A stretch of DNA of 64,000 nt from Bacillus haynesii (GTDB lineage Bacteria > Bacillota > Bacilli > Bacillales > Bacillaceae), in the NCBI RefSeq assembly GCF_001969855.1, contig NZ_MRBL01000014.1, forward strand, positions 26,540 to 90,539, in the 5' to 3' direction. The translations under genes were made by a program, and so were the position numbers. The notes beneath the pieces are model-generated. The model saw nothing but the letters and a program-made list of their open reading frames with translations. It was not told the origin of the DNA and did no database searches. Positions 1-7,917 of the stretch are shown here, one piece after another (the first letter of the stretch is position 1; every line of letters starts with the position of its first letter).

Positions 1-1260
1 ACATTAAGAAAAGATGTCCTCGATCCGTCTGTCAATCAGCTGGTCGAAAGCCTGGAACAAGAGGTGGAAGATCTGAAAGCAGAGATCAGCGCCAATGGGA
101 CGATGAGCGAATGGGTCATCATCATTGTCACAGGAGTATCAGTGATATTGGGAATTGTTTTGAGCCTGCTGCTCTTGAAGTCTATTCTGGTACCGTTGAG
201 AAGCCTGAATCAGCAGCTTGAGGACATCGCCCACGGAGAGGCGGATTTAACTAAAAAAGTGATCGTCAAAAATAAAGACGAGTTCGGCCAGCTTGCAAAT
301 TCTTTCAATGCTTTTGTTCAGTCGCTGACGGAAATTGTGAGGCAGATCAGCAGCTCGTCTGAACAAGTCGCCGCATCCTCTGAACAGTTGTCGGCAAGCG
401 CGGAGGAATCGAAATCGACTTCCGAACTGATTTCCGAAGAGATGCAGGCGATTGCCGACAGCAATATGACGCAAAGCGAAATGACAGAAAAAAGCTCTGA
501 ATCGATTCATGAATTGCTGGACCGTTTATCATCCGTTGCCTCCAATACAGGCAGCATAGCGGATCTGTCGTCTTCGATGAGAGACAAAGCCGAAATCGGC
601 TCCGAGTCCGTTCATAAAATGCTCGAACAAATGAATTTCATTGATAAATCGGTCGACTCAGCCGGCACCGGCCTGCAGGCGCTCGTGTCAAGCACGGCGG
701 AAATCAGCAACATTTCTTCGCTCATCACCGATATTTCGGAGCAGACAAATTTGCTGGCACTGAACGCGGCAATTGAAGCAGCAAGAGCGGGAGAACAAGG
801 AAAAGGGTTTGCCGTCGTAGCGGAAGAGGTCCGAAAATTGGCGGACGAAACGAATAAGTCCGCGAACCACATTCAATCATTGGTCACAACGATCCAAAAT
901 GAATCGGTAGAAACGGTAAATAATATTAAAGTCGTTCAAGAAAATGTCAGCTCCGGAATAGCCCTGTCCCAGGAGACGACCGGTAATTTCAACGAAATTT
1001 TGAACTTGGTGGAACAGGTTGCTTCTCAAATCCAAGAAGTCGCAGCTTCTACTCAGCAGCTGACATCAGGTGTCGAAATGGTCCAAAACACCATTCAAAC
1101 ATTGGCATCCGGATCACAGGAAACGTCGGCTAGCACAAAAGCGGTTGCTTCCTCAACCCAGGAGCAGCTGGCTTCGATGGAAGAAATCTCTTATGCAGCA
1201 GAATCGCTGTCCCAATTGGCTGAAGAACTACAAACCGTCATCAATCGATTTAAATATTAA
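1..1260 (+). CDS. Methyl-accepting chemotaxis protein, C-terminal part (5' end outside window)
   Basis: The reading frame is open from base 1, so the start and most of the extracellular sensor lie upstream of the window. What is visible is the end of the sensor helix, one membrane segment ([20 protein letters not shown]), a HAMP domain and the long coiled-coil signalling domain. The conserved hairpin tip [20 protein letters not shown] is present; this tip binds CheA and CheW. The protein would relay ligand binding to the flagellar switch. No C-terminal CheR-tethering pentapeptide is seen. The exact receptor and its ligand cannot be named because the sensor domain is missing. A terminator follows directly. 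Confidence 0.95.
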   Translation, partial: TLRKDVLDPSVNQLVESLEQEVEDLKAEISANGTMSEWVIIIVTGVSVILGIVLSLLLLKSILVPLRSLNQQLEDIAHGEADLTKKVIVKNKDEFGQLANSFNAFVQSLTEIVRQISSSSEQVAASSEQLSASAEESKSTSELISEEMQAIADSNMTQSEMTEKSSESIHELLDRLSSVASNTGSIADLSSSMRDKAEIGSESVHKMLEQMNFIDKSVDSAGTGLQALVSSTAEISNISSLITDISEQTNLLALNAAIEAARAGEQGKGFAVVAEEVRKLADETNKSANHIQSLVTTIQNESVETVNNIKVVQENVSSGIALSQETTGNFNEILNLVEQVASQIQEVAASTQQLTSGVEMVQNTIQTLASGSQETSASTKAVASSTQEQLASMEEISYAAESLSQLAEELQTVINRFKY

Positions 1261-1264
1261 GCAG

Positions 1265-1290
1265 AAAACCCCATCCGGCGATGGGGTTTT
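1265..1290. terminator. Bidirectional intrinsic terminator between MCP and yxeA-like gene
   Basis: A perfect inverted repeat (AAAACCCCATC / CGGC / GATGGGGTTTT) lies between the converging genes. It carries a U-run on both strands, so it can end both transcripts. Confidence 0.85.
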
Positions 1291-1660
1291 AATTGGTTTT
1301 CATGGCGGCCAAAGCGCCCTCGGGAATTTCTTCTTCGTGTACTTCAGTCAAGCTTTTTGCTTTCGTTCCGTACGCCCATACTTTGATGAAAGCGCCGGGA
1401 CGCAGTTTTTCGTCCGCCTCTGCGTTAATCTGCTGTTTGTGTCCGCTCGCGTCATATCCGGTGAATGTGTAGTTGTACTTTCCGTTATTCAGCTTTTCTG
1501 CATGATCTTCAGCTTTGAGATAATAAGCCTCAGGCTTTCCCTGACCTTGTATGAAATCATCGGCCAGCGGTACAAGGCCCCCTGTCGCTTTCTGCAGAAT
1601 AAAAACGCCGGCAATGGCGATCAGAACCGCGGCAATCAGGCCGCCCGCCCGTGTCTTCAT
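1289..1660 (-). CDS. yxeA: YxeA-like small exported protein (DUF1093 family)
   Basis: A 123-residue protein with one N-terminal hydrophobic segment (GGLIAAVLIAIAGVFILQ), so it is secreted or anchored by this segment. The rest resembles the YxeA/DUF1093 family: a small OB-like fold with a YTFTGYDASGHKQ motif and a GAFIKVWA motif. In B. subtilis yxeA lies next to yxdJKLM; here it is beside the same operon but divergently oriented, upstream of yxdJ. The function of the family is not established; association with peptide-antibiotic response modules is inferred from context. Confidence 0.75.
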   Translation of the reverse strand: MKTRAGGLIAAVLIAIAGVFILQKATGGLVPLADDFIQGQGKPEAYYLKAEDHAEKLNNGKYNYTFTGYDASGHKQQINAEADEKLRPGAFIKVWAYGTKAKSLTEVHEEEIPEGALAAMKTN

Positions 1661-1749
1661 ATACCTTCTCCTCTTTCATTCAGTTTGTGGATGGTATTAT
1701 TTTATAAAAAAGGCGCAGGGAGAAGATATTGATTGATATTACAGTACAC

Positions 1750-1763
1750 TTACATGATTGTAA
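1750..1763. promoter_or_regulatory. Candidate YxdJ (BceR-type) operator
   Basis: TTACA-TGAT-TGTAA is an exact match to the TNACA-N4-TGTAA inverted repeat reported for BceR-type regulators. It lies about 65 bp upstream of the predicted yxdJ transcription start, in the divergent yxeA/yxdJ interval, where it could serve both genes. Confidence 0.55.
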
Positions 1764-1786
1764 GGTAGGACGGATTGCGGCGGCTT

Positions 1787-1815
1787 TTGTTTATCAGACC
1801 GCTTCGTGTCATAAT
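1787..1815 (+). promoter_or_regulatory. Predicted SigA promoter of yxdJK
   Basis: The -35 TTGTTT (1787-1792) and -10 CATAAT (1810-1815) are separated by 17 bp. They lie 26 bp upstream of the yxdJ start codon. Confidence 0.5.
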
Positions 1816-1841
1816 ATATCCAAACAAAAGGAGAGACCGAG

Positions 1842-2549
1842 ATGCAAAAAGTGATGATTGTAGAAGACGACCCGAAGATTGCCGATCTGTTAAAATCGCA
1901 TATTGTCAAATACGGATATAACGTTCATGTAGTGAAAGACTTTGACCGTGTCATGGATGAGTTCAGAAGCACGGCGCCTGATCTTGTTCTGCTTGATATT
2001 AATCTGCCGAGCTTTGACGGCTATTACTGGTGCCGGCAAATCCGCCAGGAATCGATTTGCCCCGTCTTGTTTATTTCGGCGCGGACTGGCGAAATGGATC
2101 AGGTGATGGCATTGGAAAACGGCGGAGATGACTTTATCACCAAGCCGTTTCACGCCGAGATCGTCATGGCAAAAATACGCAGCCAGCTTCGCAGGGCTTA
2201 CGGGGAGTATGCGGCAAAGGCGGAGGAACGGCTTTTGGAAAAAGAAGGGCTGCGGCTGTATCCGGAAAGACTTGAACTGACATTTGCCGGTCAAACGGCT
2301 GCTTTGACGAAAAAAGAAGCTGATATTATCGAAAGCTTAATGGAACGCCACCCGAGGATTTCCGGCCGGGAAGATTTGCTGGCTAAGCTGTGGGATGATC
2401 AGGCATATGTGGATGAAAACACGCTTAATGTCAACATTACACGCGTCAGAAAAAAATTTCAGGAGCTCGGTATTGAAGATGCAGTGGAAACAGTGCGGGG
2501 TGCGGGCTACCGCTTGAATGTATCCTGGGTGAAGGCGGGAGAGGAATGA
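1842..2549 (+). CDS. yxdJ: OmpR-family response regulator YxdJ
   Basis: A 235-residue response regulator with a receiver domain and a winged-helix DNA-binding domain. The acidic pocket (EDD at 8-10) and the phospho-acceptor D52 in LLDINLPSFDG are intact, as is the conserved TKPF. The C-terminal half shows the OmpR motifs NVNITRVRKKF and VRGAGYRL. It would be phosphorylated by the overlapping kinase YxdK and activate the yxdLM transporter. Its stop overlaps the yxdK start (ATGA), showing translational coupling. The strong ribosome site aaaggagag precedes ATG 1842. In B. subtilis the Yxd system responds to the peptide LL-37. Confidence 0.92.
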   Translation: MQKVMIVEDDPKIADLLKSHIVKYGYNVHVVKDFDRVMDEFRSTAPDLVLLDINLPSFDGYYWCRQIRQESICPVLFISARTGEMDQVMALENGGDDFITKPFHAEIVMAKIRSQLRRAYGEYAAKAEERLLEKEGLRLYPERLELTFAGQTAALTKKEADIIESLMERHPRISGREDLLAKLWDDQAYVDENTLNVNITRVRKKFQELGIEDAVETVRGAGYRLNVSWVKAGEE

Positions 2550-3553
2550 AGCTTTTTTTCAAAGAACACTATCTGTTGATTGCTGTGCAGGTACTGCAGT
2601 TTATCACGATGCTGTCGGTGTATTGGCTTGATGGGTATCAGCACATCAGGCCGGCTTTTTATGCCGTTTTTCTCGGCTTTTTCTTTCTTGGCTGCTATCT
2701 TTTCTACCATTACTATACGCGCCGGAAGTTTTACAAGCGGATGACGAGCGGGCTGGAATCATTGGATGACACCTTCAGGCAATCGCATCAGCCTCAATCC
2801 CCTCTTTCAGAAGCGCTTGAACAGCTGCTGAAAAGCCAGTACAGGCAATACCGCCAAGAATTAAAGAAGCTGGAGCTTGGACAAAAAGAGCATTTGACTT
2901 TCATGGATCAATGGGTGCACCAAATGAAGACGCCGCTTTCGGTCATCGAACTGACGGCCCAAAATTTGGATGAACCGGAATCATCCAGCATCCGCGAGGA
3001 GACCGAGCGGATGAAAACGGGCCTCAATACGATTCTCTATATGGCCAGACTGCGGACGATCGAGCAGGATTTCCGTATAAAACCGGTTGCATTGGCGGAT
3101 ATCGTTCACGAGGTCAATCGCGAAAACAAGCGCTTTTACATTCGCAGTCAAGTTTATCCTAAGTTCAAGGAAGTCAAAAAAGGCATCACCGTCGAAACAG
3201 ATGAAAAGTGGCTGTTTTTCATCATTTCCCAATTTGTCAACAATGCGGTCAAATATTCGGCGGGAAAAAGCAATACGGTTATTATTTCTATTGGTGAAAA
3301 CGATTCGGAAGCGGTATTGGAAGTGACAGATTTCGGCGCCGGCATCCCGGATACAGATCAAAAGCGGGTATTCGACCCGTTTTTCACAGGAGAAAACGGA
3401 CGCCGTTTCAGAGAATCGACCGGAATGGGTCTTTACTTGGCAAAAGCGGCGGCTGACCAGCTCGGCCACCGGATCGAACTTGAATCGCAAGAAGGGAAAG
3501 GCACGACAATCCGGCTGATTTTCACGGCTACGCAAAACCTTACATCGATGTAA
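2546..3553 (+). CDS. yxdK: Intramembrane-sensing histidine kinase YxdK
   Basis: A 335-residue BceS-type kinase. Two N-terminal membrane helices are separated by only a few residues (about 8-30 and 35-58), with no extracellular sensor. Such kinases sense peptides through their partner ABC transporter. The phospho-acceptor H125 sits in WVHQMKTPLS. N, G1 (DFGAGIP) and G2 (GMGLYLAKAAA) ATP-binding boxes are present. It is translationally coupled to yxdJ. A 91-bp gap separates it from yxdL, longer than other joints of this operon, so a second promoter there is possible although none was clear by eye. Confidence 0.92.
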   Translation: MKLFFKEHYLLIAVQVLQFITMLSVYWLDGYQHIRPAFYAVFLGFFFLGCYLFYHYYTRRKFYKRMTSGLESLDDTFRQSHQPQSPLSEALEQLLKSQYRQYRQELKKLELGQKEHLTFMDQWVHQMKTPLSVIELTAQNLDEPESSSIREETERMKTGLNTILYMARLRTIEQDFRIKPVALADIVHEVNRENKRFYIRSQVYPKFKEVKKGITVETDEKWLFFIISQFVNNAVKYSAGKSNTVIISIGENDSEAVLEVTDFGAGIPDTDQKRVFDPFFTGENGRRFRESTGMGLYLAKAAADQLGHRIELESQEGKGTTIRLIFTATQNLTSM

Positions 3554-3644
3554 TGAAAGTGAAAGAAGAATCGATAGTTCATCAACAAGAGATTCAGGTA
3601 AACTGGTCACAGATCGAAAGTTAAAGGTGAAAGGAGATCTTGTG

Positions 3645-4409
3645 ATGCTTCAGGTCAAACAAGCCAGTAAGATTTACGAAGGAAAAATTGCGTATCGCGC
3701 GTTAACGGATATTAACCTAACAATTGATAAAGGTGAATTCGTCGGCATTATGGGGCCGTCGGGAAGCGGAAAAACGACCCTATTAAATATGATTGCAACG
3801 ATCGATGAACCGACGACGGGCGAAATATTGATCAACGGCCAAAACCCGCATGTTCTCAAAAAAGATAAATTGGCGAAATTTCGCCGCAGAGAGCTGGGAT
3901 TTGTGTTTCAGGACTTTAACCTTCTGCCGACATTAACGGTTGAAGAAAATATCGTACTTCCTTTGACGCTTGACGGCGAAAAGGTCAGGGAAATGAAGCG
4001 GAAGGCAAACGATTTAGCCGAAAAGCTCGGGATTACCCAGATCATGAAAAAGCGCACATTTGAAATATCGGGCGGTCAGGCCCAGCGTGCGGCTGTAGCG
4101 AGAGCGATGATTCATTCGCCGAAGCTTCTGCTTGCCGATGAACCGACGGGCAACCTTGATTCAAAGTCATCCAAAGATGTGATGGAAATGCTTGAGTCGA
4201 TCAACCGCAGCGAAAAAGCGACCATGATGCTTGTCACGCATGACCCTCAGGCGGCAAGCTATTGCAATCGGGTCGTCTTTATTAAGGACGGAAAGCTGTA
4301 TTCGGAGATCAACCGCGGCGATAACCGCCAAGCGTTTTTCCAAAAGATTCTCGATACACTGTCCTTGTTGGGAGGGGATGCAAATGACCTTTCGTCAGTT
4401 CGCGTTTAA
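3645..4409 (+). CDS. yxdL: BceA-type ABC transporter ATPase YxdL
   Basis: A 254-residue ATPase of the MacB/LolD/BceA group. Walker A is GPSGSGKTT, the signature is ISGGQAQR, and Walker B is LLLADEPTGNLDS. I chose ATG 3645 because the site aaaggag lies 8 bases upstream; GTG codons at 3627 and 3642 are alternatives. Together with YxdM it forms the peptide-antibiotic sensing and detoxification transporter that also controls the YxdK kinase. The gene end overlaps the yxdM start by 26 bp. Confidence 0.92.
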   Translation: MLQVKQASKIYEGKIAYRALTDINLTIDKGEFVGIMGPSGSGKTTLLNMIATIDEPTTGEILINGQNPHVLKKDKLAKFRRRELGFVFQDFNLLPTLTVEENIVLPLTLDGEKVREMKRKANDLAEKLGITQIMKKRTFEISGGQAQRAAVARAMIHSPKLLLADEPTGNLDSKSSKDVMEMLESINRSEKATMMLVTHDPQAASYCNRVVFIKDGKLYSEINRGDNRQAFFQKILDTLSLLGGDANDLSSVRV

Positions 4410-6270
4410 CAACGTCATTCGCAACAAAAGGCTGTATGCCGCTTATTTTCTCAGCAGCATGTTTACGGTGATGGTTTTTTTCGCATTTGCGATTTTTGCT
4501 TTCCACCCGGTGATGACCAGTGATTCTTTAACCTCCGGCATCGGGCAGCATGCTTCCGTTGGCCTGTTAGTCTCCGGCGGCATTATTTTTGTCTTTTCTT
4601 TCTTCTTTGTGCTGTACTCAATGAGTTCGTTTCTTCAATCGAGAAAAAAGGAATTCGGCGTTTTAATGATCCAGGGAATGTCGATGCGCCAAATTCGCAT
4701 GATGGTATTTCTTGAAAATATGCTGATTGGATTTTTTGCGACAATCGGCGGAATTGTGCTCGGACTTGTATTCGCCAAATTGATACTGCTCACAGCGGAA
4801 AATGTGCTGATTATTGATAACAAGCTCGATTTTTACTTCCCGTTGATGGCGATGATTGTGACGTTTATTTCTTTTAACGGCCTGTTCTTATTTATCTCTT
4901 TTCTTGTGTCGTTTGTGCTCAGGAGCGAGAAGCTGATTGTTCTGCTAAAAGGGAACAAAATCTCCAAAGGGGAGCCGAAAGCATCTGCCTTACTTACACT
5001 GATTGCAGCTGTGCTGCTTGCCGGAGGCTATTACACCGCTTTGGTTGTCAAAGGAATAGGCGTTCTTGCGGCGATGGTGCCGGTGACAATTGTTGTTATT
5101 ATCGGCACATATCTGCTGTTTACGCAGCTGAGTGTTTATGTGATCCGCAGGCTCAAAAAACGGGAAAGCCTGTTTTGGCGGAAAACGAATATGATTTTGT
5201 TTTCTGATCTGTCTTACCGGATGAAAGACAATGCGCGGACGTTTTTTATGGTGGCCATTATCTCTACTGTCGCATTCAGCGCGATCGGGACGCTGTACGG
5301 TTTCCAAACTCTGCTGACAAACGGAATTAAAGAGATGAACCCGAATACGTTCTCATATAAAACGCCGGAAACAAATAAACACATCGAAAAAGACGTGGAT
5401 TTCATCAACGACACGCTGAATGAACGAAATATCAAAACAGACAAAGCTTCAGCTGTCCTTCAATATTTCGATGTCGACGGCAATGACATGCTGATTGTGA
5501 AAGAATCTGACTATAACAAGTTTGCCGATCTCGTCGGGGCTGACCGCATCAAGCTGGAAGACGGGAAAGCGGCGGCTGCCGAGTATGAGGTCAAGATCGG
5601 CTTAGAGGGAGATGACGACCAGCAGCACCCTTCGTCAATCCCTCTTGCAAACGGAAAGCAGCTGAAGGCTGATCAAACGATCCGTTCAAAAGCGTTATCT
5701 GAACCCAGCTATTATATTGTGACAGACGATGATTTCGCACAGCTGAAAAAACCGAAAAGCGAAAACCGGTTCTATGCATGGCAGGCAAAAGAATCTGACG
5801 GCATGGCTTTAGTGAAAGCCGGGGAGGTTTTGCAAAAGAAACTGGATCACATGTATTTCGCGGCTGTAGATTATGAGGTATATAATATAAGCAAAGGGTA
5901 TGGCCCGATATTATTTGTCGGACTGTTTATCGGAATCGTCTTCTTCGTTTCAGCAGGAAGCTTCCTCTATTTCCGGTTGTACACTGATTTGGACGATGAT
6001 AAGCAGAAATTCAAATCGATTGCCAAAATGGGCTTAACAGACCGCGAACTGCATAAAGTGCTGAACAGGCAGATCGGCATTCTGTTCTTCGCGCCTATCG
6101 CTGTTGCCCTTGTCCATGGAGCTGTAGCGCTGACCGCTTTATCGCATGCCTTTCAGTACAACCTGTTCAAGGAATCTGCAATGGTGCTCGGCGTGTTCTT
6201 CGCCATACAGGTCATATATTACTTCATTGTCCGCTTCTACTATACAAAACAGATAAAAGCGGCGATTTAA
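4384..6270 (+). CDS. yxdM: BceB-type ABC transporter permease YxdM
   Basis: A 628-residue permease with FtsX-like domains and about ten membrane helices. The large extracytoplasmic domain between helices VII and VIII (about residues 320-520) is the hallmark of BceB permeases and is the ligand-sensing part. The start at ATG 4384 is supported by ggagggg at 4371-4377 and by family length (about 620 residues); a longer frame exists upstream but lies inside yxdL. It acts with YxdL at the membrane and signals to YxdK. A strong terminator follows. Confidence 0.92.
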   Translation: MTFRQFAFNNVIRNKRLYAAYFLSSMFTVMVFFAFAIFAFHPVMTSDSLTSGIGQHASVGLLVSGGIIFVFSFFFVLYSMSSFLQSRKKEFGVLMIQGMSMRQIRMMVFLENMLIGFFATIGGIVLGLVFAKLILLTAENVLIIDNKLDFYFPLMAMIVTFISFNGLFLFISFLVSFVLRSEKLIVLLKGNKISKGEPKASALLTLIAAVLLAGGYYTALVVKGIGVLAAMVPVTIVVIIGTYLLFTQLSVYVIRRLKKRESLFWRKTNMILFSDLSYRMKDNARTFFMVAIISTVAFSAIGTLYGFQTLLTNGIKEMNPNTFSYKTPETNKHIEKDVDFINDTLNERNIKTDKASAVLQYFDVDGNDMLIVKESDYNKFADLVGADRIKLEDGKAAAAEYEVKIGLEGDDDQQHPSSIPLANGKQLKADQTIRSKALSEPSYYIVTDDDFAQLKKPKSENRFYAWQAKESDGMALVKAGEVLQKKLDHMYFAAVDYEVYNISKGYGPILFVGLFIGIVFFVSAGSFLYFRLYTDLDDDKQKFKSIAKMGLTDRELHKVLNRQIGILFFAPIAVALVHGAVALTALSHAFQYNLFKESAMVLGVFFAIQVIYYFIVRFYYTKQIKAAI

Positions 6271-6304
6271 AAAAGATTAGACTACGTGTCTAATCTTTTT
6301 TTTA
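6268..6304 (+). terminator. Terminator of the yxdJKLM operon
   Basis: A perfect stem AAAAGATTAGAC / GTCTAATCTTTT with a small loop is followed by further T residues. Confidence 0.88.
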
Positions 6305-6417
6305 TACTTGCAGCCGGCAAATTTGGGATAAACATACCTATGTATTTTGCCTCTTCCTTCATTTGGATGATTATGTTAATTTGATATTATTTCAATTTTG
6401 AAGAAGGAGTGATCGAT

Positions 6418-7506
6418 TTGCAAGTAAAAGAAATTTTTGTCATTCGCTGCATCTCCTGTTTAAGCGTTGTTTTGCTTCATGCGATATCGATGGTGCTCAT
6501 GGTGCGGGCGGACATGCTCGGAGAGGCAGCTTTCCGGGTTGTTGAATCTTTCAGAACGCTACTGATGTTCAGTACGCCGGCGTTTATTTTCATTTCCGAA
6601 TTTTTGCTCGCGCATGCCTATCCTGGCGGTGTTCCGGAAGGGTTTTTAAAAAAGCGGTTTAAAACAATTTTCATCCCTTTTCTATTTATCGCTGTTTTGG
6701 ATGCTTTTATGACCGCAGGTCTGATGATGCAGCAATTTCATGCATCGGTCATTATTAAAAAACTGTTGGCGAATATATTCTTGGGGAATTTCATCGGTTA
6801 CTTCATTCTCGTCATTTTTCAATTTTACTTGCTGCACATGTGCTTCCATTCATTTTTGCAAAAGGCTTCGCCTAAATGGGTGCTTTCGATTTCTTTTGCG
6901 GTCACAGCGGCTTATTTGAGCTATTTCACGTTCATTCAACCTCCGGTCGTTCAGGAGGAGGCGCCGTTTCCTTTTTCGTGGGTGCCGTTTCCCGGCTGGC
7001 TCTTTTACTTTTGTTTGGCCTATTATTGCGGCAAGAATTACGAGCGCTTTTTGGCATTGCTGGAACGGTACAGGCATGCGGTGTATGCGGCGGCTGCTGT
7101 GACCGGATGTTTCATTGTAGCGGTTTCCTACTTCGGACAAGACATCGGGGTGACGTCAAAGCGTCCGGATATCCTGCTTTATTCGACAAGCATCATTTTC
7201 TTATGCTTTCACCTGTTTTCAAAACTGAAGTCGGTGCCGAAGCTGATCATGATGATCAGCAACTATTCTTTTTCTATTTATCTATTGCACGCTTTTATCC
7301 TGATTTTCGGATTGGTCATCTTAACCACCCTTGACAGCATCGGTACGGTTTCGGCTGTTTTGCTTTTGTTTTTCATTTCTACAGGGGCTGCGGTTTTCAT
7401 ATCCTGGGCCGTCAATAAATTGAAGTACGGCTATATGTTTGTCGGAAAAATTTATGTGCCGAAAAAGAAGAGAATGGAGCAAAAAGTGCACCATCATGCC
7501 GGTTAA
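6418..7506 (+). CDS. yfiQ: Acyltransferase 3 family membrane protein (YfiQ-like)
   Basis: A 362-residue integral membrane protein with about ten helices, of the acyltransferase 3 (OafA/WecH-like) family. The family motifs are degenerate but present: VIRCISCLSVVLLHAIS near the N-terminus carries the conserved His, and SFSIYLLHAF lies near the C-terminus. TTG 6418 is preferred because aagaaggag lies 9 bases upstream; GTG 6409 would overlap that ribosome site. Sequence and length match B. subtilis YfiQ. Members O-acylate extracellular polysaccharides or lipids; the substrate here is unknown. It is transcribed alone, between two terminators. Confidence 0.75.
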   Translation: MQVKEIFVIRCISCLSVVLLHAISMVLMVRADMLGEAAFRVVESFRTLLMFSTPAFIFISEFLLAHAYPGGVPEGFLKKRFKTIFIPFLFIAVLDAFMTAGLMMQQFHASVIIKKLLANIFLGNFIGYFILVIFQFYLLHMCFHSFLQKASPKWVLSISFAVTAAYLSYFTFIQPPVVQEEAPFPFSWVPFPGWLFYFCLAYYCGKNYERFLALLERYRHAVYAAAAVTGCFIVAVSYFGQDIGVTSKRPDILLYSTSIIFLCFHLFSKLKSVPKLIMMISNYSFSIYLLHAFILIFGLVILTTLDSIGTVSAVLLLFFISTGAAVFISWAVNKLKYGYMFVGKIYVPKKKRMEQKVHHHAG

Positions 7507-7522
7507 CGACATAGCTTGATAG

Positions 7523-7574
7523 AGCGAAAAGCCAGAACGGCAGATTGTATCGCCGGGGTTTTTCGCTTTTTTAT
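7523..7574 (+). terminator. Terminator after the yfiQ-like gene
   Basis: Arms GCGAAAA and TTTTTCGC flank a longer imperfect loop and are followed by a T-rich tract. Confidence 0.6.
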
Positions 7575-7649
7575 ATTCCCGCAAAAATGTTCCGGTTTTG
7601 ACACATCTCCTTTTAAATGGAAGGTGACTTATTGCCTATAATCATATTA

Positions 7650-7669
7650 TGATAACGATTATCATTTTC
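7650..7669. promoter_or_regulatory. Fur box upstream of feoA
   Basis: GATAACGATTATCATTTTC (7651-7669) matches 17 of 19 positions of the consensus Fur box GATAATGATTATCATTATC. It lies 20 bp before the feoA start, so Fe-Fur would repress feoAB under iron sufficiency. Confidence 0.85.
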
Positions 7670-7689
7670 AGAATGTGGAGGCCTCAACG

Positions 7690-7917
7690 ATGGTTTTAGC
7701 TGAATTAAAGCAAAAAGAGAGAGCAAGAATCATAGATTTTTCAGAAGTGAATGAGCTTGTTCAGCGCAGGCTCATACAGCTCGGGATGAAAGAGGAAGCA
7801 GAAATTTGCGTGAAGCGCAAATTGCCGTTTGGCGGTCCGTTCATGTTCGAGTCAGGCGGACAGTGTCTCGGCATACGGCTTGAAGAAGCAAAAAAGATCA
7901 GGATTGAAAAGCTATGA
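7690..7917 (+). CDS. feoA: Ferrous iron transport protein A (FeoA)
   Basis: A 75-residue cytoplasmic SH3-like protein with the FeoA motifs RLIQLGMKEEAEI and GGQCLGIRLEEA. ATG 7690 is chosen because gtggagg lies 8 bases upstream; an in-frame GTG at 7675 is part of that ribosome site. It is thought to modulate FeoB. The stop overlaps the feoB start (ATGA), so the two are translationally coupled. Confidence 0.93.
   Translation: MVLAELKQKERARIIDFSEVNELVQRRLIQLGMKEEAEICVKRKLPFGGPFMFESGGQCLGIRLEEAKKIRIEKL

Noticed and set aside
1070..1732. 220-codon open frame on the plus strand across the MCP end and yxeA-like gene
   Set aside because: Runs through a bidirectional terminator and opposite a gene with signal sequence and family match.
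2981..3610. 209-codon open frame on the minus strand opposite yxdK
   Set aside because: Arg, Cys and Phe-rich composition without family motifs, no ribosome site, and fully antisense to a clear histidine kinase gene.
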